Of a DNA stretch of 64,000 nucleotides, positions 34,067 through 44,555 are shown in pieces (position 1 is the stretch's first letter; each line of letters begins with the position of its first letter). The notes beneath the pieces are model-generated. The model saw nothing but the letters and a program-made list of their open reading frames with translations. It ran no database searches and was not told the origin of the DNA. The stretch comes from Mortierella sp. BCC40632 (taxonomy: Eukaryota > Mortierellomycota > Mortierellomycetes > Mortierellales > Mortierellaceae): contig WAEK01000013.1 in the NCBI GenBank assembly GCA_011634665.1, positions 1 to 64,000 of the forward strand. The letters run 5' to 3'. The translations under genes were made by a program, and so were the position numbers.

Positions 34067-34180
34067 CAAAAAAAAAAAAAAAAAAAAACCAGAGAGAGAG
34101 AGAGAGTCGAGGAGACAGAGGGGGGGGGGAAGGGTTGAACGGGCGTGCTCGCGCGTGAGAGAGAAAGGAACGCGCGCCAA

Positions 34181-34211
<31 letters not shown>

Positions 34212-34334
34212 CAGAGAGAGAGAGAGAAAAAAAAAGAGAGGGGGGGAGAGAGAGAGAGTATAGAGGATGCTGATGAAGAAAAGGAATGCTTAGGTACTGC
34301 AAGAAGCTTTTGGTCAAGTCATCGGGAGGCTCTC

Positions 34335-34368
<34 letters not shown>

Positions 34369-34376
34369 AAAAAAAG
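34067..34376. repeat. Low-complexity block: poly-A, (GA)n, poly-G
   Basis: A runs at about 34070-34088 and 34338-34367, with (GA)n-type tracts between. Confidence 0.85.
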
Positions 34377-34385
34377 TTGGCTGCG

Positions 34386-34588
34386 TTCCTGAGGAACCGT
34401 CATTTGATCTGGACTCTAATTCTTGGGATGCCACTTCACTTGGGCTGCTGCCTTACGAAGTTCTTGGGGGAGGCCATATTCTGAGAACTCTCTTCCTCAA
34501 GCTGTCAAGCCTTGCTTATTCGCTGGTGTATATTGATGAGTTAGTCCGGCATCGCCTGATCTTTGGAATGCCCTCAGATTTTTCCCTT
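34386..34588 (+). pseudogene. Orphan open frame fragment
   Basis: One frame is open for about 67 codons and looks protein-like: SLGLLPYEVLGGGHILRTLF, LKLSSLAYSLVYIDELVRHR and FGMPSDFSLLRS. It ends where the GAGCC-rich MITE begins. The family is not recognised; it may be a broken host gene. Confidence 0.25.
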
Positions 34589-34589
34589 T

Positions 34590-34882
34590 TGAGATCAAAC
34601 CATGCAAGCCAGCCCGAGTTGATGCGAGCCAACTCGAGCCATGCGAGCCAACTCGAATTAATGTGAGCCAGCCCGAGTTGATGCGAGCCAGCTCGAACCA
34701 ACTCGATCTGAGTTAAAATCTAACCGAACAATACCTCGTCGAGCCGAGCCAGAATAAATTTGGCTCAAGTTTTAACCGGCATCTCGAGTCGAGCCGTGAG
34801 GTCAGCCCGGCTCGAAAAAGCTCGAAAAACTCGAGCCAGCCCGAGCTGGCCCGACTCGCTCGGTTAATTTTGAGAAACACTA
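34590..34882. mobile_element. hAT-like MITE M4 (GAGCC-rich), left end missing
   Basis: The right end is TTTTGAGAAACACTA, the same terminus as M1 and M3, joined to gypsy A gag at gttcacac. The interior is dense in cgagcc / ctcgag motifs. No matching left TAGTG end or left gttcacac duplication exists, so this side was deleted together with the rest of gag. Confidence 0.6.
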
Positions 34883-35497
34883 GTTCACACCAACGAACTG
34901 CGGGGCCATCAAGATAGTTGATAGCTATCTCGGTAAGACTGTTATCAGGAACAGCCATGCTTTTTCCAAATCGATCGACTTGAGTTATAAAAGCGCTTGC
35001 AAGAAGAGCATCCCTTCCTCCCTTGAATCTTGTCGGGACAGGGGCCTTTACGGCGGCGGCGGCAACAGTAGCGGCAGCGGAGGCGGCAGCAGATGTAGCG
35101 GCGGAGGACTGAACGAGATTGAGGAGACGAAGATGGGCCTGGTTGCGTCCTTCCTCTGAGGATAGGTTAAGGCCGGCGAGGCCATCAATGAGTTGATCGA
35201 TGGTCGACATAAGGAACCAATGGAAGTGGAAGGCAGAGAGAAAAAAATAAATCAGGGGGTCAAAGTGTCTGAGGGGAATAATCTTGGGGGTGCGGGGAGT
35301 CTGGGTCGGTGGAGTCGAGGAAACCTTTGCTGCCAATGCAATAGCAAAGGCGATCGTGGAAGTCGGAGGAAGTCCGCTTTATTAAGGATAGTGGGGGAAG
35401 GGTATTTAACAGGTTGAGGGACTATTTGGGGGCGCGGATAGTGGCGTGCCACTATGTTGTACAGAGGTAGGCGCAGCAATGTGGCTGTCCCATTTCA
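34883..35497 (-). pseudogene. Truncated gypsy A, copy A3 (5' LTR and gag N-terminus)
   Basis: The LTR is 35337-35497. Gag starts at 35210 (MSTIDQLIDGLAGL) and runs uninterrupted through the Ala-rich linker and RFKGGRDALLASAFITQVDR to VRWCEL, where MITE M4 cuts it at 34883. This copy shows the undisturbed sequence at the place where the solo LTR sits in the full A element. Confidence 0.9.
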
Positions 35498-35700
35498 AAG
35501 AATATGCAAAACAGGTTGACTGACAGCTACTCCATTGAAGTGGCAATCTACGGTTTAAAGAGTAGCTCTTTTAGATATCATTTGGATATGAAGCAGATAC
35601 GTTTATTAAAATACAAAATTTATGCGAACACATTTTTGGAGGTCTTTATGTTGCACAGGTCAGGGCGCAGCAATGAGGCAGTGCAGCAATGAGGCAGTTT
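35498..35700. repeat. Repeat I, copy 1
   Basis: Diverged inverted copy of about 39718-39880. Shared strings include ttgactgacagctactccat and tttatgcgaacacatttttg. No coding capacity; nature unknown. Confidence 0.6.
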
Positions 35701-36100
35701 TATTTCCTCTTTAATTTGAGATACAATGGAGGACGCCCACCGGACCCGTTGGATTGTTTTACAGCCATTGATGGGGATCCTCAATATAGTTTTAGGTATT
35801 GTATCTCTTGGAAGAGCTGACACACATAAAGATCATTCAACAAATCACCTGGAATTAACGAAATTCATTGCCTCAATGTATTGATGAGTTATGCTATCTT
35901 CAAGAGTCACTAAGAGAGCTACTTGGGTCACAATCCGTGAATCCAAATTCGTACACATGGTAATGTCCTGTCTTGCCAGTGATTCTGCTTCGACGGCTCT
36001 CGTTACACAAGTATTGTTAGAGCTGCTAGGTCACTTGTACTGCCGCTCTTCCTTTACTTTTCATAATCATATCAACCTTCTTCTTGCGTTCGCAATATCT
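35700..36100. other. Short intergenic stretch 3' of the 8-exon gene
   Basis: No supported gene. A direct repeat gcagcaatgaggcag is present near 35670-35695. Confidence 0.4.
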
Positions 36101-38294
36101 TTAAATCCCCAGCTTCGCTTCCGTTGACTTTGGTCCACCGATAAATGCCTGAGTACTTCCGCCTACATCCATCTCAGAATCAAAAAGAGAGTGAGATTAG
36201 TTAAACAAAACGACAACCAAATCTTCAAGATATAAATAGACGCTAATGTACCTGTGCAAAGAATAGGACTGGGAGGTCTGCGAGCAATGTCGGGATTGTT
36301 GAGATTGAGACAGGAATTGTGAACACCCCTACCTCCTCCAGGAGGTACATACCGCGGAGTTGTGCTGTGAGCTCAAGGTAAGTCCCTTGGGTGTAAATTA
36401 TCTGGAGCAAAGGCGCCCGATAGTGACCACTGTCTAAAAGAGATTTTCCAAATCTTGCTAGACGGTAGAGATCCCACATATTCTTTTGCTCTGCTGTTTC
36501 CTGGGAGGGTCCGGAAATTTCACCAAATAAGACTTCTTTTTTTCGGACCTTTATCAATATATCAGGTCGGTGGGGCTTCACATTTTGCAGCTTTTGTGTC
36601 TCACAATCCGTATTCGGACTAAAGAATAAAATTGTAAAAAAAATCGAGATTCGGTAAGTCAGATCTCAGTGTTGAACTGTTGATATTGTAATGATGGAAG
36701 CGCACCAGGTTATAAAATTCAGTCACTGGTTCACTCACAAGTGCACAGAAATGCGGTCATCAACGTTGAATATGCTATGGATAATAGGCGAGACATGGTT
36801 TACTCGGAATGTGTCTTCCGAAATAGTCTTGTCTGGTCTACTCGGGAGTTGATCCAGCCTTGGCACGCAAGCAAGAGCAGTGTTAAAATGCTTGGTGTTG
36901 TAGCCTCTTTGAGAACTTGCGATGAACCACAATCAACCCGTTGTCACAATCAGATTACAACAATAATGCAATGCCTTACAATTTTTCGAACAAATTTCTT
37001 AATTTCCTTGGCATTGACTGTAGCCTTACGGAGGCGTCATCTTTGTCGCCATTGATGTGCAACTGCGGGGGCGGGAAATGCAAAAACTTTGTGAATTAGA
37101 TCACACAATACACGGAATACAATGAATAATGTCTGAGAAATATATGTTCGACGAACCCGTACGGCCTCTCCGACGGCGGCATCGTCGATACCGGGATTAT
37201 CAAATCGTCTCTTGCTAGACATTGATTCCAAGATGGCGGGTTTGAAGACAGCCAACATTCGAGGAGTGGGCATAAATGGTGCAAAGACTCCAATACAGGC
37301 CCTATAATGAAGACAAAAATATTTTAATTGCGTTGGCACGAAGAAAGAAAAATATTCCATAATTGTTTTTTTAACATTCTAAGTCACCTACATCAAGTCT
37401 GCAATCTCTGCCTTTTTGATATCATTAAGCACTAACGCATCAACGCAGATCCGCTGGTACTTTTGAAAAAGACAACCTACACACTTGCCTTCGATGACCC
37501 ACTAAAATAGAGCAGAATAAAACATGGTTAATAACTGAATTTGGCAGGATGCAGGGAGGTTTCCTTCAATTCGTTGCTTAACCAACCTCGCAGATAGTGT
37601 GTGCGGCACAAGTAATATTGTCTAGTAACTGCGAACGCTCCTGCTCGCCGATATCGTTATCCCTTGCTGCTTGTCCTACTTCGAACTCTACGGCTGTATG
37701 AGTATGACCTCCTACATCATGATTCACAAACTGGTCTTGTGGCTCTATATTCTCTTGACTTGATGTCGTTTGTTCTGCTACTGTTGCCGTTGCCGCATGT
37801 TGTTCTGATGCCTGAATACCTCCCTCTGTTTCATCATGACTCCCTAAAGCACTACTGGGAATTCATATTTTTTTAGACACTTAGTCTCCTTGTTAGTGTT
37901 GCAGACATGCAGCTAAGCTATTGATTTGTTGATACCTATTAACGTTATGCGGTTGCATTTGTCGGGATCTGCTTGCAGCTTCGCGAATGAAGGTTTCTGC
38001 AAAGGGCTCGGCTCCTTCTACCAAAGTTGCGGCTACTTTCACTGCTGATCGCTCGCTCCGATATCGAGCCCAGTATACCTCGGCTGCTTTGGATTCTTTC
38101 CAGTTTATGAATGCTACTCGCAGCGAATTCTTTGTGGACCTATCCAGCTTGCAGTCATTTACAGCCCGAGTGTATCTGTTGTAAGCACTCTGCTTTTCCG
38201 CACCTCCATTCAGCGCAATAAAGAATGCCTCCGCCGATTTGTTGGTGCAACTGCTACTCTCCAACCAGGCGATGTCAGTGAGTTGCTGGGACAT
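36101..38294 (-). CDS. Hypothetical 522-residue protein, 8 exons, possible PD-(D/E)XK-like core
   Basis: Exons (minus): 38294-37936, 37854-37587, 37501-37392, 37301-37112, 37062-36980, 36858-36739, 36618-36252, 36172-36101. All seven introns are GT-AG and the phases agree, giving 522 codons and a TAA at 36101. The protein starts MSQQLTDIAWLES. It has a Ser/Thr/Gln-rich linker at about 120-205, EGKCVGCLFQKYQ, a central helical part, and KTISEDTFRVNHVSPIIHSI. The C-terminal part has HRPDILIKV (P395-D396) and VLFGEISG (E410). That spacing resembles the PD...E-x-K core of restriction-type nucleases, but the expected Lys is Ser412. I recall similar multi-exon hypothetical proteins in Mucoromycota; the nuclease link is a guess. 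It is the only intact-looking host gene inside the transposon island. Confidence 0.7.
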
Positions 38295-38460
38295 GTCCTC
38301 TGCGAAGATAGAACTGACTGGACAGTTCCTTGATGTTCGCTCGAAACGAAGGTAAAAGAGTGATGATTAAATGAGTCAAAAAGGGCATTAGTAATCTTTC
38401 TTCCACTGGAGGCGGCGGTCACGTAGAATATTAATTATTAGGGCAGAGTGTACCAATGCT

Positions 38461-38766
38461 ACAAGCACGTAGGGCCACATGGATTGGCTACGGCTACCCC
38501 AGATCGAACATGATGAGGGACCAAAGAAATTCATCCAGTGGAGTAATGGTTTTCACAGGCCACTGAAATGACAGAACATCACTCAGCAGGTAGCGTGGCA
38601 TGTACAGTCGCGACACAGATCCACAAGCGCATAGGGCCACATGGATTAGCTTCGGCTACCCCAGACCGAACATGATGAGGGACCAAAGAAATTCATCCAG
38701 TGGAGTAATGGTTTTCACAGGCCACTGAAATGACAGAACATCACTCAGCAGGTAGTGTGACATGTA
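38461..38766. repeat. Two-copy tandem repeat, 162-bp period
   Basis: Copy 1 (38461-38604) and copy 2 (38623-38766) share about 144 bp nearly unchanged, beginning acaagc and including gatgagggaccaaagaaatt. An 18-bp linker separates them. It lies just upstream of the 8-exon gene. Confidence 0.9.
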
Positions 38767-39006
38767 TCCTTAGCAGCAACAATTGCGGACTAAGCATTAG
38801 AAAGACCTATGCTTGAAATGAATGATCACTCACCTTGATTTGACTTGACCGTTAGTGGAAGATGAAAGGAGAAAGGCATCGGTAATTACGAGGCAAAAAG
38901 CGACATCAAGATAACTGACACCATGTTGACGCCACCCATACTTTGATTTTGTATCACGTACACGTACGTAAACTCGTTTCATATCATCATATGCAGATCC
39001 TTCACC

Positions 39007-39151
39007 TAGTGTTTCTAAAAAAAGGCCCGAGCCAAAAAAGCCAGTCCCACACAATGTAAATTTTCGAGCCGAGTCAGGCGAGCTTTCACCGAGAAATTTT
39101 ACATTGTGTGGGACTGGCTTTTTTGGCTCGGGCTTTTTTTGAGAAACACTA
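39007..39151. mobile_element. hAT-like palindromic MITE M1, copy b
   Basis: 145 bp with the exact 8-bp duplication CCTTCACC (38999-39006 and 39152-39159). Same palindrome as copy a, with small changes near the left end. Confidence 0.93.
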
Positions 39152-39164
39152 CCTTCACCTCACC

Positions 39165-39297
39165 CTCCGTTCATAATTTCTTGCGAGAAGACCAGCTAAT
39201 CTCATTCTGTAGATTTTGTTCTTGCTCATCAGCAAAAGGGGCCATGCATCCCTTGCCATCATAGCCTTGCAAATGCACAAAAGGCCGAGAGGATCTG
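39165..39297 (-). mobile_element. Fragment of the Helitron-like unit (fourth locus)
   Basis: Matches 10745-10880 closely (atctcattctgtagatt, gccatgcatc, ccatcatagccttgcaaa). It covers part of the conserved ORF and is interrupted by solo LTR C at the ATCTG site. Confidence 0.65.
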
Positions 39298-39712
39298 TGT
39301 CAAGGACAAATACAGGACTCTCCTTTAGAGACAGGAAGGTAAGGTAAGGAAAGATATTTATTGCAGACTGACGGAAATAGGATGCGCCTATTGCGCCCTT
39401 TTATACTAGATTTTTGTTCTTGCTCGAAAATAATAAACTTCATCCTTTCCGAGTGCTCGCGCACTTCGGAAAGTATAACCCAATCTTTTTTCTCCATCTG
39501 CCGATGGAGGATACTTGCCCGCGATCCTGTAGCTAGTGTTTCTCAAAAAAAGCCCGAGCCAAAAAAGCCAGTCCCACACAATGTAAATTTTCGAGCCGAG
39601 TCGGGTGAGCTTTCACCGAGAAATTTTACATTGTGTGGGACTAGCTTTTTTGGCTCGGGCTTTTTTTGAGAAACACTACCTGTAGCAGGAGGAGAGTTAG
39701 TAGGACATGACA
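39298..39712 (-). mobile_element. Solo LTR of family C with a nested MITE
   Basis: Ends TGTCAAGGAC...CATGACA with the 5-bp duplication ATCTG (39293-39297 and 39713-39717). Without the MITE (39534-39678 plus its 8-bp duplication) it is 262 bp, exactly the length of the C LTR at 42717-42978. It contains TATA and tgcaataaat signals on the minus strand. Confidence 0.93.
39534..39678. mobile_element. hAT-like palindromic MITE M1, copy c (inside LTR C)
   Basis: 145 bp. The 8-bp duplication CCTGTAGC lies at 39526-39533 and 39679-39686. The uninterrupted site is readable in the other C LTR (ctcctgttacaggatcg region at about 42737). Confidence 0.93.
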
Positions 39713-39717
39713 ATCTG

Positions 39718-39880
39718 TCTAAAGACCTCCAAAAATGTGTTCGCATAAATTTTGTATTTTGATAAGCGTATCTGCTTTATATACAAATGATATCTAAAAG
39801 AGCTACTCTTTAAATCGTAGATTGTCACTTCAATGGAGTAGCTGTCAGTCAACTTGTTTTGCTTATTCTTTCATTATTGG
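39718..39880. repeat. Repeat I, copy 2
   Basis: Inverted, diverged relative of 35498-35700, directly following the solo LTR's target site. Confidence 0.6.
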
Positions 39881-39984
39881 TCATGAGACTAATATTTTCT
39901 TAGACACCATCCTATTGGAACACATTTTTGGAAACAAGGATTGTACTATCAACAGATTTTAGAAAGGTCGGATCAAATCTGAAG

Positions 39985-41154
39985 TTAGTTTATTTGAGCT
40001 CCCTTTAACTGGATCACCTTGTGCATTCGGCCAGGGAGACTCTCGTAAATAGAATGAATGAAGTCAATAGGAAACGATGCCCAGATATCTTCTACCCTAC
40101 TCCACAGCTCTTGCAAATCTTTAGGACTTGTTTGGTACTGATCCAAGGCCCTTTTGATGTACGCCCACACATGTTCGATGATGTTGAGGTCTGTTGAGTT
40201 CACAGGCCACTCCAGTCTTTTGATTCGTCTAGAGCGGAAGAAATGATTGATAATACGAGCAGTATGTACTCGAGCATTGTCTTGTTGGAAAAGAAACTTT
40301 CCACGATCCATTCCACGATAATCCCGGGAAGCGAGTACATAGCTGTTGAGTATATCCAAATACACTTGCGAATTTATCCTCTCTTTGATCCAACTAGCAT
40401 CGCCCATTCCAAAAAATGTAATGCAACCCCATATCATGATCTTGCCTCCTCCTCCTTGTGGAACTCCTTTCGAGTGATGTTCTCTTTTTCCTTTGTTTTC
40501 TGGTTTTGAATAAAAGACTTTCCTTCCATAGGTCCCCATCTTGCTAATGATGGTCTCGTCGGAGAACATCACATTCTTCCAGTCTTCCACTGTCCAGTGT
40601 AGTGTTTCTCAAAAAAAGCCCGAGCCAAAAAAGTCAGTCCCACACAATGTAAATTTTCGAGCCGAGTCGGGTGAGCTTTCACCGAGAAATTTTACATTGT
40701 GTGGGACTAGTTTTTTTGGCTCGGGCTTTTTTTGAGAAACACTAGTCCAGTGAAGATGCTCCCTTGCAAACTGCACTCGAGCCTTCTTTTGAATCTTCGT
40801 CAGATAAAGCCGTTTACGTTGGATGTAAGAGTTGAGGCCTCCATGATTCACACAGTTCCTGACCGTCTCTACATGAACCTGTATTCCATCCGTCGCCTGA
40901 ACAAATCTTTGACCTTCTCGAAGAGTTAAAAGTTGACCAGTGTCTACTTGACGAACAAGCATCCGTATTGTCGCATCGCAAACTTTCTTCGGCCTACCCA
41001 TTTTGGGATCGGGTATGTTCTCTTTGTCAGTCTTTCTGATCCTATCAATGGCCGCAAGGGAGATATGTAGCTCGGCTGACAATTGGCGGACTGATCTTCC
41101 GGATCGGAGTAATGTCTTGATATCATCGACCTTGGCTTGGGAGAGCTGCCTCAT
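39985..41154 (-). pseudogene. Tc1-family transposase of T3, split only by a MITE
   Basis: Start ATG 41154 (MRQLSQAKVDDI), HTH SGRSVRQLSAELHISLAAID, and GRPKKVCDATIRML. After EHLHWT the MITE intervenes and the reading continues VEDWKNVMFSDETIISKMG, PQGGGGKIMIWGCI, FLFQQDNARVHTARI and DLNIIEHVWAYIKRAL to KGAQIN. The catalytic residues are SDET, QQDN and IIEH, with DD34E spacing. Apart from the 145-bp MITE and its GTCCAGTG duplication the frame is uninterrupted for about 340 codons. Of the Tc1 copies here it is the least decayed. Confidence 0.9.
40600..40744. mobile_element. hAT-like palindromic MITE M1, copy d (inside Tc1 transposase)
   Basis: 145 bp with the duplication GTCCAGTG (40592-40599 and 40745-40752) at the codons for H-W-T of the transposase. 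Confidence 0.93.
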
Positions 41155-41218
41155 CGTGGAATGACGAAATGTACAGAGAGTATACTGAGGGAGAGCGGCC
41201 AGTGTAAGTGAAGAGTAG

Positions 41219-41589
41219 TAGTGTTCTTCAACTCAACTCACCAACTCACCGACTCAACTCAACTCAACTCATGAGTTGAGTTGAGTTCAAACTTTCCCCC
41301 AACTCGTGTAACATGAGTTGAGTTGAGTCGAAGCTTTTTTCGACTCATGAACTCATGAGTTGAGTTGAGTTGAGTTGAGTTGGAGTGAGTCGACTCGCTT
41401 ACAGGGCGTAGATGCCCTGAGTTGAGATGAGTTCAACTTTTCAACTCATGAGTTGAGTTGAGTTGAGTTGAGTTCAAACTTTTCGACTCATGAGTTGAGT
41501 TGAGTTCAGATTTTTTCCAGCTCATGTGGGCATGAGTTGAGTTGAGTCGAACCTCCAACTCAACTCAACTCGACTCATGGGAAACACTA
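41219..41589. mobile_element. hAT-like MITE M3 (GTTGA-rich), copy b
   Basis: 371 bp, TAGTGTTCTTCAACTC...GGGAAACACTA, duplication AAGAGTAG (41211-41218 and 41590-41597). The interior has several inverted blocks of gagttgagttgag separated by unique spacers. Confidence 0.92.
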
Positions 41590-41799
41590 AAGAGTAGGGT
41601 GCTATGTAGAAAGAAGTTGAGGAAAAAAGGGGCTAGAAAGAAATAGAGGTGGGTTTTCAAAAAAGTGTATCAATGTACCGCACATTTTTAAGGCAAACTT
41701 ACAGGCGGAAGATAAGTTTTTTAGAAATAAGGTGAGACCAGGATGGAGCCCATTGGCAATACTTTCTACCAAAGTACCCACGAGAGCATTATGTCTTGG

Positions 41800-42042
41800 T
41801 GTCATGGACAAAGCAGGGGGAAAAGGGTAAGAGGAACGAGGTAAGGCAAGATATGATTTTATTGCAGACTGAGGCAGAAGAGGAGGTGTACCTCACCTCC
41901 TATTTATACTATAGAGAAAATAAACTTTGACTTTCCGAACGCGTCTTGTTCGGAAAGTTTACACAGGTTACACTCCCACTATCCGCCGAGGCGGATAGTT
42001 GCCCGCGCCTCTATAAGAAAAAGGGGTTGTTTATTCGTGACA
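41800..42042 (-). repeat. Solo LTR, subfamily C'
   Basis: 243 bp with ends TGTCATGG...GTGACA. Related to 1380-1619, with the same cgaggcgg hairpin and tatagtataaat layout on the minus strand. It abuts a MITE M1 copy whose left third is missing, so insertion and deletion occurred at the same place. Confidence 0.7.
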
Positions 42043-42152
42043 CAGTCCCACACAATGTAAATTTTCGAGCCGAGTCGGGTGAGCTTTCACCGAGAAATTT
42101 TACATTGTGTGGGACTAGTTTTTTTGGCTCGGGCTTTTTTTGAGAAACACTA
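42043..42152. mobile_element. MITE M1, copy e, left end missing
   Basis: Matches M1 from cagtcccacacaatg to the right end GAGAAACACTA. The first 35 bp and the left duplication are absent. Confidence 0.85.
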
Positions 42153-42716
42153 CTGATCAGGGCATTCCATTGGGCACTGTGCTGTAGCTCCTTGCTCCAA
42201 AGACACACGGGGGATGCTCAAAGGAGAGGGAGGCAAAGGGACGGTCATCTGGTCGAGGGCCAATGAATGAGAGTCATAGGATTGCTCAGGTGGGAACAAC
42301 AGCCAGGAAGGAAGGGAAAAGAATGGGGGGGGGACGAAACGAGAAGAGTCTAACATCAGAAGCGCCATGCTACCAACGGGTCGCCAGGAGCTCTTCAATG
42401 GCATGAAACGAGCGGAAGGCAGCACAAAGCTAAATCAAGCTTCTACAAAAGAAAGGGGAAGGGTGGACGCATCTTACTTTCAAAGTCAACAAGGAACATA
42501 AACAAAAGGAAGAAACGACCAGGAGCAAACAAGAGCCTGCTCAAGTATTTATTCATCTACTATCTATTGAGGGGCATGCAGACCAGATGGCTCCGCAGCC
42601 CCAAGTTGTCCACCTCTTGGAAAGGGCTAAAATCGTAACTACTGCGACCAGTGTCAGTTACTACACGACAGCACTCATCGCTGTTTTAGACCGTCTAATC
42701 CCTACTTGAGTCATTG
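42153..42716 (+). mobile_element. Tc1 element G fragment with nested solo LTR D
   Basis: The flanks ggcattccattgggcac (42161-42177) and tcatcgctgttttagac (from 42675) join to give the sequence seen uninterrupted at 31354-31425. LTR D lies between them. The fragment ends at cattg, where LTR C begins. Confidence 0.8.
42178..42670 (-). repeat. Solo LTR, family D, copy 2
   Basis: 493 bp, ends TGTGCTGTAG...CACGACA, with a 4-bp duplication GCAC (42174-42177 and 42671-42674). The empty site is visible at 31372-31375, which makes the boundaries certain. Confidence 0.93.
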
Positions 42717-42978
42717 TGTCATGTCCTACTAACTCTCCTCCTGTTACAGGATCGCGGGCAAGTATCCTCCATCGGCAGATGGAGGAAAAAGATTGGGTTA
42801 TACTTTCCGAAGTGCGCGAGCACTCGGAAAGGATGAAGTTTATTATTTTCGAGCAAGAACAAAAATCTAGTATAAAAGGGCGCAATAGGCGCATCCTATT
42901 TCCGTCAGTCTGCAATAAATATCTTTCCTTACCTTACCTTCCTGTCTCTAAAGGAGAGTCCTGTATTTGTCCTTGACA
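42717..42978 (+). repeat. 5' LTR of element C
   Basis: 262 bp, TGTCATGTCC...CCTTGACA, with tagtataaaag as TATA box and ctgcaataaat as polyadenylation signal. It matches the solo LTR at 39298-39712. Confidence 0.92.
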
Positions 42979-43360
42979 TTGCAGACTCACCAACATCCTG
43001 CCACCTTCCCCAGCATTTCCCCTACTCCCACTATCCCATGTCCAATCCCAACGAGACTACTCAAGGTCTCTTCACCTTCCATGCCCTGCTGGACCAAGCC
43101 CAGCAAGGGAATCTTGACCCCTCCCAGTTTGTGATGCACATTCAGCACACATATGAGTCCCTCCAACAGCAAATGACAAGCCTACAGCAAGAACTAGCCA
43201 ATGCACAAGCCAATCAAGTCCCCGGTACCCCGAACCTCACTGCAGCCTTGGCCGATCGACTTCATGAATCCGCACTGATGAGTCAGAGTGTTGCCTCTAG
43301 TATGCAACAAATCGTCGAAACCTTGACACACCGGCCCTCTCCCAATTCACGTCTTCTCAC

Positions 43361-43455
43361 TAGTGTTTCCCATGAGTCGAGTTGAGTTGAGTTGGGGGTT
43401 CGACTCAACTCAACTCATGCACACATGAGTTGGGGAGTTTAGTTGAAGAACACTA
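43361..43455. mobile_element. hAT-like MITE M3, copy a (95 bp, in gag of C)
   Basis: TAGTGTTTCCCATGAG...GAAGAACACTA with duplication CTTCTCAC (43353-43360 and 43456-43463). Confidence 0.92.
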
Positions 43456-43892
43456 CTTCTCACCCCTCTTTCCTCCAAGTTCAAAGGTGACAACTCCGAA
43501 ATGAGCTTCTCCGATTTCAAGGCCAAGCTTGCCAGTTCCTTTGCCCGTTCTCCCGAGTCATTCCTGCTTGACAAGCACAAGATCCACTTTGCTCTCCTGT
43601 CAATGGAAGGTGCCCCATTCAAGATGTTCGCACCGTATCTAAACAACGAAGTTGAAGATGTCGATGGCCTCCTCGAAGATTATGGCGCGTTCCTGGATTC
43701 CATTGATGAGCTTTTCGGTGATCAGCTGGAAGTTGATGAGGCGGAAGACAAGATGAACAGTCTCAGACAACACGGCAAGACAATGACCCAGTATATATCA
43801 GAGTTCAAGATCCTCCAAGCTAAGCTCAAATGGAATGAGTCTGCCCTGGTCTCCAAATTCAAGAATGGACTATCGCACGAGGTCAAGACCGC

Positions 43893-44555
43893 TGTCGTGT
43901 AGTAACTGACACTGGTCGCAGTAGTTACGATTTTAGCCCTTTCCAAGAGGTGGACAACTTGGGGCTGCGGAGCCATCTGGTCTGCATGCCCCTCAATAGA
44001 TAGTAGATGAATAAATAGTTGAGCAGGCTCTTGTTTGCTCCTGGTCGTTTCTTCCTTTTGTTTTTGTTCCCTGTTGACTTTGAAAGTAAGATGCGTCCAC
44101 CAGTGTTTCTTATCGAACAGAAAAAGTCAATATCTCGTCTTGTTAAGCCGCGGACTCGTTTCGTTAAGCCCGTACTATCTCCCTGTAAATGGCCGTTAAC
44201 GAAACGAAACGTTAACGAAACGAAACGAGTTATCGAACGAAATCCGTCTCGTTGAGAAACACTGGCGTCCACCCTTCCCCTTTCTTTTGTAGAAGCTTGA
44301 TTTAGCTTTGTGCTGCCTTCCGCTCGTTTCATGCCATTGAAGAGCTCCTGGCGACCCGTTGGTAGCATGGCGCTTTTGATGTAAGACTCTTCTCGTTTCG
44401 TCCCCCCTTCATTCTTTCCTTCCTTCCTGGCTGTTGTTCCCACCTGAGCAATCCTATGACTCTCATTCATTGGCCCTCGACCAGATGACCGTCCCTTTGC
44501 CTTCCTCTCCTTTGAGCATCCCCCGTGTGTCTTTGGAGCAAGGAGCTACAGCACA
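43893..44555 (+). repeat. Solo LTR, family D, copy 3, with nested MITE M2a
   Basis: TGTCGTGTAG...CTACAGCACA with duplication CCGC (43889-43892 and 44556-44559). Without the MITE and its duplication it is about 491 bp. Confidence 0.92.
44101..44264. mobile_element. hAT-like MITE M2, copy a (inside LTR D3)
   Basis: 164 bp, CAGTGTTTCTTATCG...GAGAAACACTG with duplication GCGTCCAC (44093-44100 and 44265-44272). The interior has repeated aacgaaacgaaacg motifs. Confidence 0.93.

Larger units (their letters stand above)
39921..41667 (-). mobile_element. Tc1/mariner element T3 with two nested MITEs
   Basis: Outer ends CACATTTTTGGAAAC (39921) and gttttcaaaaaagtg followed by TA (ending 41667) are inverted and match the ends of T1. 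The left TA is not preserved. It contains MITE M1d (40600-40744) inside the transposase and MITE M3b (41219-41589) upstream of it. Without these it is about 1.2 kb. Confidence 0.8.

Noticed and set aside
39543..39746. ORFs with the SQKKPEPKK...GSGFF tail as genes
   Set aside because: They are translations of MITE M1 read into its flanks and recur at every M1 copy.
41219..41589. Clustered gagttgagttgag repeats as a CRISPR-like or minisatellite array
   Set aside because: The repeats are irregular, inverted as well as direct, and bounded by hAT-type ends with an 8-bp duplication; the organism is a fungus.
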